DNA from: Isoetes taiwanensis
Lineage: Eukaryota > Streptophyta > Lycopodiopsida > Isoetales > Isoetaceae
Direction: 5' to 3'
NCBI GenBank assembly: GCA_021234155.1
Contig: JAJEKV010000019.1
Span: forward strand, 2,131,200-2,195,199
DNA: 64,000 nucleotides
Shown: positions 21,605 through 32,812 of the stretch, in pieces
Numbering within the stretch: position 1 is the first letter of the stretch
Layout of the letters: every line of letters starts with the position of its first letter
Position numbers and translations under genes: made by a program
The notes under the pieces: model-generated
Databases searched by the model: none
The model's input: only the letters and a program-made list of their open reading frames with translations
What the model was told of the DNA's origin: nothing

Positions 21605-22830
21605 GCAGGTTACTTGAACGTCGGCTCAAACATGCCACCTAGGCTCCAAAATGCCAAGGTGGTGCAAACATGATGTGGGCTCCACCATGCCAAGGTGGCT
21701 TAAACATGCCACGTCAAGCGGAATCGATCTACCCTACTTCTATTCCGCATTGTAGAGAGATGCCAGATGGCGACAGGAGAGTAATCGCCAACAAAAAACG
21801 ACGACCCTATTTCCATTTTGTATGCTTTAAATTTGTTTTGATTAAACAACATGAAATCCTGTTTCAAGCAAATAATCCATGCTTGGTATTTGCAGAAGAA
21901 CCTCTTTGCAATTGAATTCACCTCTGCTGTTGCAATTCAATTACGGATTCTGGATATGCAAAAGTACATGCACTGCTCATACAATCATTTCTTAGATCAT
22001 TTTGGGATGGGCTGTTTTTGTTGACTTTGGGGTTTGAGGTGTACATTCCTCCACCCTTATTCGTCATGAAAATATATCGAGATCCAATGACCTTAAGTGA
22101 GCAATAAGGAGTGCAATATCTAGGTTTTCTTTAGTGCGTCTAATAGGTTTTCTTTAGTGCGCCTAATACCCTTGCCACTTCCTGTTTCATTTCTCGGAAA
22201 AATGCTTAGTCATCGTGTCCATACCATTCATATCTTGCCATGTCGCCCAAACACGCCACACCACCCCATGATAACATGCCACTTTTGCCATGTCATCACC
22301 ACCTAGGCTCAAGCATGGCCCCTAGGCTCAAACATGCCACCTAGGCTCAAACATCACACGTGGCTCAAATATGTCTCTTATCTTTTTTAAGGACGAAATT
22401 TGTTTTCGTATGTCTTTTTGATGGTTGAAATGTTGTGCTCCTAGGCTCAAACATGCCCTAGGCTAGAACATGCCATCTTGGCTCAAACATGCCACCTTGG
22501 TTCAAATGCGTCGTATAGGCTCAAATGTGACATGCTGCTCAAACATTTCCCTAGGCTCAAATATGACACCTGGCTTAAATTGGACACTTGGCTCAAAACT
22601 GGACACATAGACTCAAAAATGTCATATAGACTCAAACATGAGACATGGCTTAAACATGCCACTAGGCTGGCATCAAATAAGAGAGGGTCATTCTCCTTAA
22701 TTTTCAGTTGAAATTTTTATTTCCATTTGGAGTTTCCACTTGCCGACAAAATATCTAGTAGGAATTTTGGACTTTCTATATAAAATTTGGCATGCCACAT
22801 ACATTCAAACATGAGACGTGGCTCAAACAT
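21605..22830 (+). repeat. Degenerate CTAGGCTCAAACATGCCAC minisatellite
   Basis: Dozens of 15-20-bp units of the form (C/T)TAGGCTCAAACATGCCAC recur in clusters at about 21605-21720, 22250-22375 and 22440-22680, with outliers at 22795-22835. A 77-codon frame at 22478-22711 (MAQTCHLGSNASYRLKCDML..) is a translation of the array and not a gene. A 23-bp tandem (GGTTTTCTTTAGTGCG.CTAATA) lies near 22123-22168. Confidence 0.8.
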
Positions 22831-22839
22831 GCTGTTAGG

Positions 22840-25040
22840 TCTCTTTATATTCCATTTTGAGTTTTCGCTTGCCAGCAAAAAGATGCAAAGCCTCGTAGAG
22901 CATAACATACAACGACAAATTATCTAGATAGAGGTACTGGGGAATTTAAAGCATGGCCACTAGAGTCATAAAAATGCATGATTTATTTGTTTTAAGGACG
23001 AAATATGATCTCTTTTGAAATATAACCCGAGTCTGAATGGGGTAATCGTTGATGCCCCATGGAAAAAATGGGCATCATGGGATGGGGGCATGGGATGACG
23101 TGACGACGGCCAATATATACGACATTGGATATATATACGGTATGATTTAGAGCGAAAAAACCATAGAGCTTTGTCAATGGTGAAATTTAAAAAAATACGT
23201 TGCAAAGTATTCTGGAACAATTCTAGCAGAGCCATTTGGAGAGATGAAAGCTGCTCTAGAAAGTGAAGATATACCTGCAGCGAACAAGGTAATTGTATTT
23301 GGAGTAGGTTGGGCCAGATGGAATTTAGCTCATGATTGAAGAAATGGTCACCGTGTATTTTTGTTGGTTTAAAGACAACGGTGGTTAATAAATAAGGAAC
23401 TTGTAGGAAGTTAGTGAACTAAAAACAGGGTTCGACATTGGGGAGGGTGAGGGGAGGGGGGATCATCCCCGAAAATTTGGCAATCCTAAAAAAATTCGAT
23501 AACAAAAAAAAAAAAAAAAAAACTTTTAATAAAATTTTCAAGTCATTTCCATAAAAATAGGGATTTCCATGAAACTACATTACAATTTCAAGTACTTCTA
23601 GTCGTAGTCTTAAATATAAACAAGCATTTTTTTTAGTTATGGCCCATTCTAATTTCGAACCCTTATCTAAACTATGCTAGAAGCAATGAATTCATAAAAA
23701 AATATAAGTTAAAGGCATGTGAAAATTAAAATATGGTTTTTCAGTGATAAAGAGTGCATGATTTTCAAGGGCAGATGAACGGTGGAGATCGTGATCCGGG
23801 GCCTAACATCCTATTGGCTGAAATTTTTATCTTAGTTTGTTTTTGTTTCCAGGTCGAGACGCTTCATTTTGCCGCCTTGGACTTCGTTTTGCCGCCTTCG
23901 CCTTCGCCTTCCCTCCTGCAACGATTTGAGTGATCAAGCTCCTTCAGTGATCGCCTTGCCTGCGATTTGAGTGATCAATCTTCTATTCACCCCTGTTTCC
24001 GATGTGCTTACTTCTGCCAAGCTTCTGTGCCCCTGTTTCTGATGTGCTTGCTGTTGATTATATCGTAAATATGCCATTTTCTCAAGGTTTCTCTCCCAGA
24101 TCGGTACTTCTCTTGGTAAAATCGGCAACCTGTTGGCAGAGCCTTGGCTAAACCAATCCGCAGGTTTCAAATCTGTCGGCCTGCAGTTGTGCCTTCTGCA
24201 TGCGAATCCTCAAGATCCAGTTCTTAATATGGGTACAGTTACAGATCAATGCACTCCTCCATGTTCGGCAAATGCTCATCTTCTCCTGTATATCTTTCTC
24301 ATTCATCTTCCTTTTTAAAATTTTCCAATCTTAGGTCTGTTGGAAGCTCAGAGCTTGGTCCGATCTGAAACCAGTTCTTCTGTTGGAGCGCCCAGATTCA
24401 TCTTTGGGTACCCAAATTTGATTTTAGTGTTTTTTTCTATTGTATTCAAAGTGGTTTTCTTCCTCTGAGACTGGGATTTGCGGCCTGTATTGGTTTATTC
24501 GGAGGATAAACATGTGTTTGAAAGTCTTCAAGCAAATGCTGCTTTCACACATTTCTGGAGCGAATTAAACTTGTTGCAGCTAAGTGCTTTTGTTGCATCT
24601 TGTCTGATGGGCAAACATGCATGGAAAAAAAGGGTTGTGATATGTGTTTGACGGATTCTTAGTGCTCAGCAGGCTGAATTTGCCCGCTAGTTGAATATGG
24701 AAATGTAGACATTCAATACTTTCTTTATTGAGTTTTAGAGATAAAATATTCTCATGAAAGTTTATAAAACAAGAGGCCATTGAGTTTTAAATGATTGAGA
24801 GATAAAATGTTCTCATGAAAGTTTGTAAAACAAGAGGCTATAAAGTATGTTTTTAAGTTGCATTTTGATTGAACTTTAACCAAAAGCAATCAACGTTTCT
24901 TAAAAAACAACAATCATATAGCAATCAACATTGCCTAAAAAACAACAATTGTAATTTTATATTAGGTTTAAAATAATATGTAAGGATAACTCTACACATA
25001 GTTTTTAGCAAAGTTGGACAAAACTCTACACGTAGTCTTT
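22840..25040. other. No gene recognised
   Basis: AT-rich DNA with a 20-base A run near 23503-23522 and pyrimidine-rich, leader-like DNA around 23850-24350 without a defensible ORF. A roughly 55-bp direct repeat (AGAGATAAAAT.TTCTCATGAA, AAACAAGAGGC) occurs at about 24736-24780 and 24795-24840. Confidence 0.45.
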
Positions 25041-25044
25041 TGAT

Positions 25045-25234
25045 GTTTTTTTTTTTTTTTTTAGCACGCCAGCCTAACCAAGCGTGCAACCCTCCTTGCA
25101 ATTCTAGGCTATCCACGTAGCAGTTCCAAGTAAGCAAAACGTGAGGTGGCATGTTCTGCACCTTCAGATCCTCTCTTTTACGAATCAATGGCATAGAAAA
25201 TTAGAAAAAATGGCTAAAAATAGCACGGAGATGG
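25045..25234 (+). repeat. Dispersed 190-bp repeat, copy 2 (promoter-like context)
   Basis: It carries the same ordered blocks as 7463-7652: a T run, TTAGCACGCCAGCC, TCTAGGCTATCCACGT, AGGTGGCAT, AATTAGAAAAAATGGC and CACGGAGATGG. It is followed by a CCTCCCCTTCCTTTAG leader-like stretch. Confidence 0.7.
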
Positions 25235-25299
25235 CTATTTGCCGGACCTGATCGTCCCTTGTAGAAAAAAAGCCTCCCCTTCCTTTAGTTTTAGTTTCT

Positions 25300-27220
25300 C
25301 TTAGTTGCAAATTATTTGTCTATGGCTATGGCTATGGCCGCGCCCTCATCCTCCTTGCCTATTCGACTATAGCTCTTGTCAAGATCCCCTACTCGCCATA
25401 GCGGAAGCTCCACGCCTGAGCTTCTTTTTGGCAAAAAATCCTCAATTTTCAATTTCTAACCCCTTTTTATGCATTTTGATGAAGCCTTTATTGTGATCTC
25501 CACGCTTTGCCTTTGTGTTTCTTGCGGGCTTTTAGGCCAATTCTAATGTGGGGCCATCTCTAACGGGTTGCAGCCGTTTTCGTCGGGGGATAGCGACTAT
25601 TTGTCTTTGCCTTTGTAACTGCGGCTTTTACTTGATTTTGTTTTCGCCACAAACATTTCGGCCTTCTGTCGCGGACCTCGGATGATCTTGATTAGTAGAC
25701 TATTTCAGTGAGGGTTATTTTTGGTGCAATTGTTCTTGCGGCTATATCATTTTTTTTTCCTTTTGGTATCCCTTGCCCATTTTGGGGATCCCTTGCCCAT
25801 TTTGCCTCCCGTTTCCGACATCTATTGACCTCATTAATAGGGCGATTTCGGATCATACGCTACCACCTAATCATTGAATCAATTTCTAGAAAGTGCTATT
25901 TACGGCTCATTTGCTACCACATGTTGATTTCCCTGCGGTTTGAACTTTTCCTCACGGATACCGGTGTTCATTATGGAATAAACTTTTGTGAGAGATCTTT
26001 TTCTTAGATCCGGTTGCTTTGCGAGAAACTACTTGCCATGCCTAGAGTCCATGCTAGAAAAGCCATTGCAATCCATTTTACCAAGTTTTGGAGGCACGAA
26101 TTAGTCGTGGACCGCTTTTATGCGCATCAACATCATCATTTCATTCACGAGAAAATTTTGTTTGTGCTTCCCAATTGTTGTTTACTTGGTTGGAGAAGCG
26201 ATTCTTATTTTTCAAGGCACTTGGATCCATGGTTCTTCATGCATTTCTTTTCTACCTTGTGCCTTTGCTAACCAAATGATGCGGACTTCGGCCATTCGGA
26301 TAAGCGGCTATTTTTTCTAGTGGTTATGGTAAGTTCGATTGATTTGATGCCGTAGTGTCTGCTTCTTCTAGTTTATGATAAATTTGATTGGTTCTTTGGC
26401 TTTTCGTGAATTTTGCATTTATAATCTTGCCTTTATCAGATCTGCCGCTATAGATTCTCAAGATACTTTTCTTAGTCTTATTAGCCCGGACTTCCGATTA
26501 TTGTAAGCACTGCCCCGTGGGTTAGGCTTGTTTAACCTTGTTGTTTAGGATTGTTCTCTTTGTTCCGGTTGGAGTTAGATTTGGAATCATGCATCACCAG
26601 TTTCATGCCCTTGCATGTAGACTTTACTCCATCCACATTTACAAAAGGAATCGATCAAGCGTTAATATTCCACGTTTCTTCTTTGTGATGAATAACACAC
26701 TCATTAAAAGTCACCCATTCTTTACTTACCGTTCCTACTCTAATTTTGATGTGAGTGTGTAACCATTAGTATGTTTAACTTGAATATGTATGTGTAACTT
26801 CGATTGTATTGCACTCTCGTTTTCCTCCGTTGTTAGTTCCAAAGGTAATTCCTTGGCCATTTCTTTGGGCATCAAATCAGTATTTCGGCTTTCCTTAGCT
26901 ATTGTTATATTTGCATCATGCAATTTATATCTCTTCCAAGTAAAGTTAACTCTGGTTCTATTGTACCACTTTAAATCTTATTTCAAAGATTTATTTATCC
27001 CGATTTATTCCTTGAAGAAAGGTTTAACTTTAAACGTGGCATCCTTTTTGCTTCCAATAGCCAGTGATAGGTGGCGGATCATGTCAATTTTTGTAAGCTA
27101 TTTAGCATTGTATAGCTTGTTCGAAATTATATTTAGTTGTAAGTCTGATCTCACCGCACAATTCAGTAGGCTGTTAAATGTTGAGTGCTTATATCACGGT
27201 TGAATATTGATAATAATATT
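25300..27220. other. Pyrimidine-rich transcribed-looking DNA, no gene assigned
   Basis: Several overlapping short frames (for example 25708-26007, 26014-26271, 26790-27203) occur in T-rich DNA. None shows a domain, and the hydrophobic character of their products follows from the T content. The stretch is comparable to 7.7-10.3 kb, downstream of the other 190-bp repeat copy. Confidence 0.35.
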
Positions 27221-28149
27221 GGAATTTCAGTTCAAATGTAAAGTGCATAAAGTACAGCCCGATAACAAATCATTTGATTAAGAGCTTGCATCGGCAACAT
27301 CGCAGATTCTCCACTTATCGCCATGAATGTAAAAGTTGAGGTGCTTCTCATCTCTCCGAACATGTAGACCATGTACTCGACAACCTGTGGCTTGCTATCT
27401 GGCCGCAAGCTTGTTTTGCCTCTTTTCGAATATGATGTGGCCGCACAACACAAAGATGCAGATTTATGGAGATCCTTTGGCATGAAAATGAATGCACATG
27501 GTTATTAGACTAGCCTGAAATTATCAACATGAATGTTGATATGGGCCATTTACTCAAAGGCGGCTATATATAAACCTAATAGTCGTATACAACCGGCTGA
27601 GTATGTCAACATCAAGGATTTCATGGCCTCTCTTGCAGCTATTACCTTTAAACCTAGCTTTTTGTATTGTTGAAATAGTCAAAACAACGCCTCAGATATC
27701 GCAAACTTTCGACTTGAAATGATGCAAGAATTGCCTCTCTTGCCATGTGCAACCATAATTTGGTTCTAGAGTTGTTTCCTTGCCCACCTTTCCTGTAAAC
27801 TTTAATTTGCTCATACACAGATGGCACATGCTTTTGGAGTTGCAATTATTTGAAATTTGCCACACTACATAACACTTATTGCCAAAAGGAGCTTGTATAT
27901 TTGAAATAAATGTCTAAGCATGATGTATTTATCGAACATGGATCTACACCACCAAAGAGAGCTACGACAACCTCATGTCTTGTCTTTTTAAACTAGGAAA
28001 CACTGGTATCTTAAACGCAGAGGCATTATCTAAAGTATTCAATTTATATCACTTTGACCTAATTAGGCTTTGAAATGTTTTAAAAATCATTTCTGTATTT
28101 TTGGTATTCAATTCAATTTAATTTATATTCCTTTGTCCTAATTTCCACA

Positions 28150-28735
28150 TGCCTTTACTTTCTATAGCCTCTGGCGTGCCTTTTTGCTAGTTTTGTAAAA
28201 GAGCAATGAAAACAACATGTTGACTTTTGAAGATTTTGCAAGAACCACATGTACACTTTGAGGAAAAAACCACTCGAAAACAATAGCTAGCATTTAAAAA
28301 CAACATGTTGAATTTGAACTTTGGCTAAAATCAACATGTGGTTTTTAGCAAAGTCAAAAAATTAACAACGTGGTTTTTTGGCGTTATTTTTTCTACAAAA
28401 CAATAGTTCAACACAACATGTGGACATTTCATCTTTTATTGAGAACCATATGTCTACTTTTTAAGAAATCAACACTTGAAAACTATAGTTATTTCTGAAA
28501 GTCAACATGTAGAAACACATGTTACTTTCTACGTGTAGATAAAGTTGCAAAATTCTACGTGTAGATTTTTGGAAAAAAAAGGACATGTCTAAAATTTGTG
28601 CTAAAAACCACACGTCATTTCTAGCAAATCCGGACAAAAAACAACACGTAGTTTTTTGGTGTTGTTTTTTAGCAAAAAAGACACTGAAAAACAACATGTG
28701 GACCCAGTTTTGGGGTGGTAGTGTGACAGGCTGAG
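28150..28735 (-). repeat. GT/CA-rich array (family W), second copy
   Basis: Plus strand shows repeated AACAACATGT.G, CTACGTGTAGA and TTTTTAGCAAA phrases. Its right boundary, read on the minus strand, is ACCACCCCAAAACTGGGTCC, matching the left boundary of the 17.2-kb array (ACCACCCCAATTCTGGGTCC). The two arrays are thus oriented copies of one repeat family. Confidence 0.7.
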
Positions 28736-29084
28736 AGAATCATGAACATGTTTGGTGCCGGAAACATGAATGCCTGTAGCCCGCCATATTCCTGGATGGC
28801 GGGCTAACCCATCTTGAATTCAAGCAAAATGGAGGGACTAATTGTTTCCAAGAATTGCCTGAACCGAAATTCAACAATTTGCCCTCACCAATTCAAAGAA
28901 TACGTAAATCCGGGATAGATGAAACCCAATTCCTCTCCCGTTCAATTTACGTGAGCCATTGATTTTGAAGGAAAGAGATCGTGAGGCGAGAGATTGTATG
29001 CAAAGAAGGTAGCAATGAAGAAGAATTCCCTTCTAAAGATTCGTCTTCAAAGACCTAATAAGAAATTGAGACCGAAAGTGACCC

Positions 29085-31145
29085 ATGAGAATAAGAGAAA
29101 TTTCAGGAGAAATTTATGAAGTATTCAACCAAATCAGTACAAATGTTGATGACAATGACAAAGGCCGCATCCTTGGCCCAGTCTTCTTTGGAGGGCAAGG
29201 GATTTACCAATTGCTTCTACAAAGAAATCTAAGGTGTTACTATGGCCGAGAGCAAATGGTGAAGAATTTGAAGGAAACAATGCAAGAACATAAGTTTGAG
29301 AGGAATTATGACATGCTTCAGGCAAGGAAGTCCACCGATAATGGCAGCAGCAGTACAAATGGTGTCAAGCCATTGAATCAGCGTAGTGGCCAGATTGCTC
29401 AAAGATCCCCGGAAAAACAATTTCAAATGCTTTTCAAAGAAGGGTGCAAGCTAACAAAGGGGAAGGACCTTGGTCAATGTTCAGGAGGAGGAAGCGGATG
29501 GATAGCATGTTAGATCACAATAGAGAAGTGTTATCAAGTTCGGACGAGAAAATACAAGAGTTTCTCCATACAAGAAAGACGGAGGAAGTATGTATCGAGA
29601 CAGGAATAAAGATGGAACATCCAATTCACCTTCTTGAAGTCACCAAGTAAGTATTCATCCTATATTGTAGGGTTCATTATATGTAGCATTTATTTGGCAT
29701 TCACACGATTTCCCTGCAGTTGCAATTCTACCTCGGAGTTTAGAGAGGAGAATCCTCATATCAAAATTGCATTGCGGACTTTTGAGAGGTTGAAACCGAG
29801 TTTTGTAAGGAGGATCGAGAGGCATACATCTTTGTTGCATTTACCACTTGAAATTTGAATACATCATGCAAGGATTGAAACAACGAGAAAATCGGGTGGA
29901 GTTCATGACAATTGCAACTACCATCTTGTGAGATTTGTGGCCCCGCCCGTAATGCAGCCAAGGAGCATACAATCAAGTGTACGTTGATTTATGGAGACAA
30001 GTGGTCCAAAAGCAAAGGTGATGATGAGGAGTGGTTTGATCATAACCGCTTGATGTTGGCGTGTAAAAAATGGGTTGGATAGAATTAGAAAATGTCCATG
30101 TGAAATGGATGGCACGGGTTCGCGACTAGTTACTTGGAAGACATTTGAAAAGCAACACGTGGACCGGTGACGAGAATTGAGGGGATCCAAGAAAGGCTTT
30201 GAGGTACGGCTTTGTCTTTGAGATTAGTACGAGAATGAGAGAAGTCCCAAAGAATTTCAAGAGGAAGTGAAGAAGGTAATATCGAGATTTTGTTCCACAC
30301 AATTACATAGCACATTGGCGGGCCAATCGGTTAAAAACAATGTGTGTCATCATTTCGAGGAAGATACAATTGTATACATTATTGACTTTGCGAGAAAATT
30401 ACAAACATCAAGATCGAATGAGCCCCACCAATGCATTTGGCATCTGCATCAAGTTTCTATACTTGTTCACATAACATATAGGCATGACAAAAGTCGCCGA
30501 TATTCACATTCTCGCAATGCGGTAAGAAGACCGGCCCAAAGAAGAGAAAAAGAACGAAGGTTGGAGCGGATCGGGGAATAGACTCAACAACGGTGGGAAG
30601 ATCATAAAAGAGACTCACTTTTACATTTCGATGATAAAGTGCATGACTCATTATTTGTGGAACACCGCCTACAAAAAGCATGTTGCATGGCTTAAGGAAC
30701 AGGAAATAGAGTATGAGAAGCATTGGTTTTGGAGTGATGGCTGCTCATCACAATTCAAGTCGAAAACTTTTTTTTTTTCTTAGGCAGGTACTTCACAATC
30801 AATGACAAGGAAATAGTGTGGAACTACTTTGCCTTCGCTCATGGTAAAGGTGAACATGATGGTGCAAAAGTCTTTGTTATCAAAAAGGTCGCTAAGTAAG
30901 GAACAACTCAAACCCAATGGTGTGCAACCGAGGCATGCTAAAGATATTGTAAAATTTACGTGTACATATTTCATTGATCTACCATCGATGAAACAGATGA
31001 GGTCAAAAAGATATTTTTGGGAAATTGAACCCTTTGTTGTGGCAAACATGGAAGAATATGAAATTGAAACACTCAAAGGCACAAAGAAGATTCATCAGAT
31101 CGACACTGTCGCCAGGACTAGACCAAACAGGGCTTGCTCATAGAT
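29085..31145 (+). pseudogene. Decayed DDE-like transposon protein (SDG..QFK / HGKGEHDG family)
   Basis: Pieces of one protein run in order across several frames. An N-terminal charged region lies at 29085-29650. At 29710-29900 come FREENPHIKIALRTFERLKP and a CC.YH..FEYIMQ.LK stretch. A VYIIDFARK stretch lies near 30370-30400. WFWSDGCSSQFKSK is at about 30725-30768, and NYFAFAHGKGEHDG near 30815-30865. I know this order (LKP.FV, C.C.YH, DFA.., SDG..QFK, HGKG..DG) from uncharacterised, transposon-like proteins in many plants and animals. The conserved acids suggest an RNase H-like catalytic fold. Stops, frameshifts and a T-run indel near 30770-30782 make it inactive. Terminal repeats were not located. 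Confidence 0.7.
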
Positions 31146-32099
31146 GCCTCATCATGTTTCCTTTCGTTTTGCATGGATCATAATTGGGACTCTGCATCAA
31201 TACAGGTAGATTTGGAAAGTGGGAGGTAATGACTTAAAACCAGGAGTTGAGAAGAAAAGGAGACTCTTGAACAAGCCAATGAATGGATCAGTAATTTGGT
31301 AGAGGTAGGTGACAATTTTGCGTGAATGCCGAGGTAGACAACGAGAGGGTGTGGACTTCTACATCCTCAAGTGCATAGAACCTAAATGCACACTTGAAGA
31401 TTCATACAAAGATGGATGGGGCAAAAATTTGGAGTGCATGAGGTTATCTTAAGTGGATTGTATTATCAATTCTTGGGTAATTTCAAGTATATGTTGCTCA
31501 CTAAACAACCCGAAGCCTCAGGGCACAGACCATGTGGTAAGATATCCTAAAATTGATATGAAAAAAATAGAAGGCTGAGACATGTATGTAATTTCACAGG
31601 AGACCCATGAAAAATTATGGCGAGTCTCCCAATAACAATGTAATTGTTTGACACATCTAAATTGATGTTATTCTTTTCAAGTGATTTGTTGTTCCGGCAC
31701 CTAAGCATGTAAGCACATATTTTTATATATATTAACAATAGTGAGGATGCACAAGGGTGGTGTGCATGGACACGTACTTCGAAATGAAGATTGAATTGTT
31801 GTTTATAAGAATGTAGATTTGTGACATTGGAATAAGGTTCAATTATTTATTTTGGTACCATCACTATCCCAACATTCTTGGCAAAATTATATTGTCAAGG
31901 CATTTCCTCGATGTGACATGTGTCAATTCGACCGCCATCTGAAATATTTAAGCACAGTTACGAATTAATTGTTCTCGGCGTGTGAGGTTTATTTACAACC
32001 GACGCGCTAAGCCACAGACTTAGCAAAGAGGGCGCCCACAAGCTCACGCTCCGCCTACAAGCTCACGCTCACCAACCCTCCGCCCCCCCCCTTCTCGTG

Positions 32100-32812
32100 A
32101 CTCAAGACTGCGATTCCGCATTCGCATGAAGCTGGGAAGACGGAGGAGCCGGAGGTCACCTCGGCGGGCTTACTAAGCGCCGAAGAGGTGTTCCCTCCAC
32201 TCTTCCCCCGCCGAAATGCTTGCACGCCTCCCACTCTCTGCCTCCTCTCCCGCCCACTCCTCGCCTCCCAGTTTGAGGAGTCCCGATTCGGATTCCTCAT
32301 CTTCCGAGAATCGAAATGAGGAATCGGAAATGAATTGCTAGGAATATATCACCGTGGATGCAGGGATGGATAGGTGGAAGAAGAGAGGAAGAGGAGGAGG
32401 AGGAGGAGGAGGAGGGGAGGAGAAGGAGGAGGAGGAGGAGGAGGAGGAGGAGGAGGAGGAGGAGGAGGAGGAGGAGGAGGAGGAGGAGGAGGAGGAGGAG
32501 GAGGAGGAGGAGGAGGAGGAGGAGGAGGAGGAGGAGGAGGAGGAGGAGGAGGAGGAGGAGGAGGAGGAGGAGGAGGAGGAGGAGGAGGAGGAGGAGGAGG
32601 AGGAGGAAGAGGAAGAGGAAGAGGAAGAGGAAGACGAGGAAGCCGACTTGGAGGAGTTCAGGGCGGTCCTTAAAGGTACATGCATTTTCATTTGTTTTCT
32701 ATTTTCAATTTTTCGTTTGTTTAATTTTTCGTTTGTTTCATTTGTTGCAGATGGAGAATGAAGATGCAGAAGCAGATGAAGATGAAGAAGACACCCCCCT
32801 TTGAAGAAGACA
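32100..32812 (+). CDS. Possible acidic-protein gene with poly-Glu tract and intron
   Basis: In one frame a Ser/Asp/Glu stretch (SPDSDSSSSENRNEESEM, 32270-32330) meets a stop and then continues into a long Glu run encoded by GGA-type repeats. The run ends EADLEEFRAVLK near 32676. A plausible intron follows (GTACATGC at 32677 to TTGTTGCAG ending 32750), after which another acidic stretch, ENEDAEADEDEEDTPL, ends at 32803. Frames on the two sides of the intron do not join cleanly: one join gives an early stop, the other requires the Arg frame of the repeat. It may be a real acidic nuclear-type protein disrupted by repeat expansion, or a chance. The family is unknown. Confidence 0.3.
32388..32632 (+). 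repeat. (GGA)n trinucleotide expansion, about 245 bp
   Basis: An almost uninterrupted run of more than 60 GGA/GAG units, decaying to GAAGAG at its right end. All six frames stay open through it, which produces the long poly-Glu, poly-Arg, poly-Gly and poly-Ser translations. Confidence 0.98.

Noticed and set aside
22478-22711. Repetitive 77-codon ORF (LKHETWLKHATRL)
   Set aside because: Translation of the CTAGGCTCAAACATGCCAC minisatellite.
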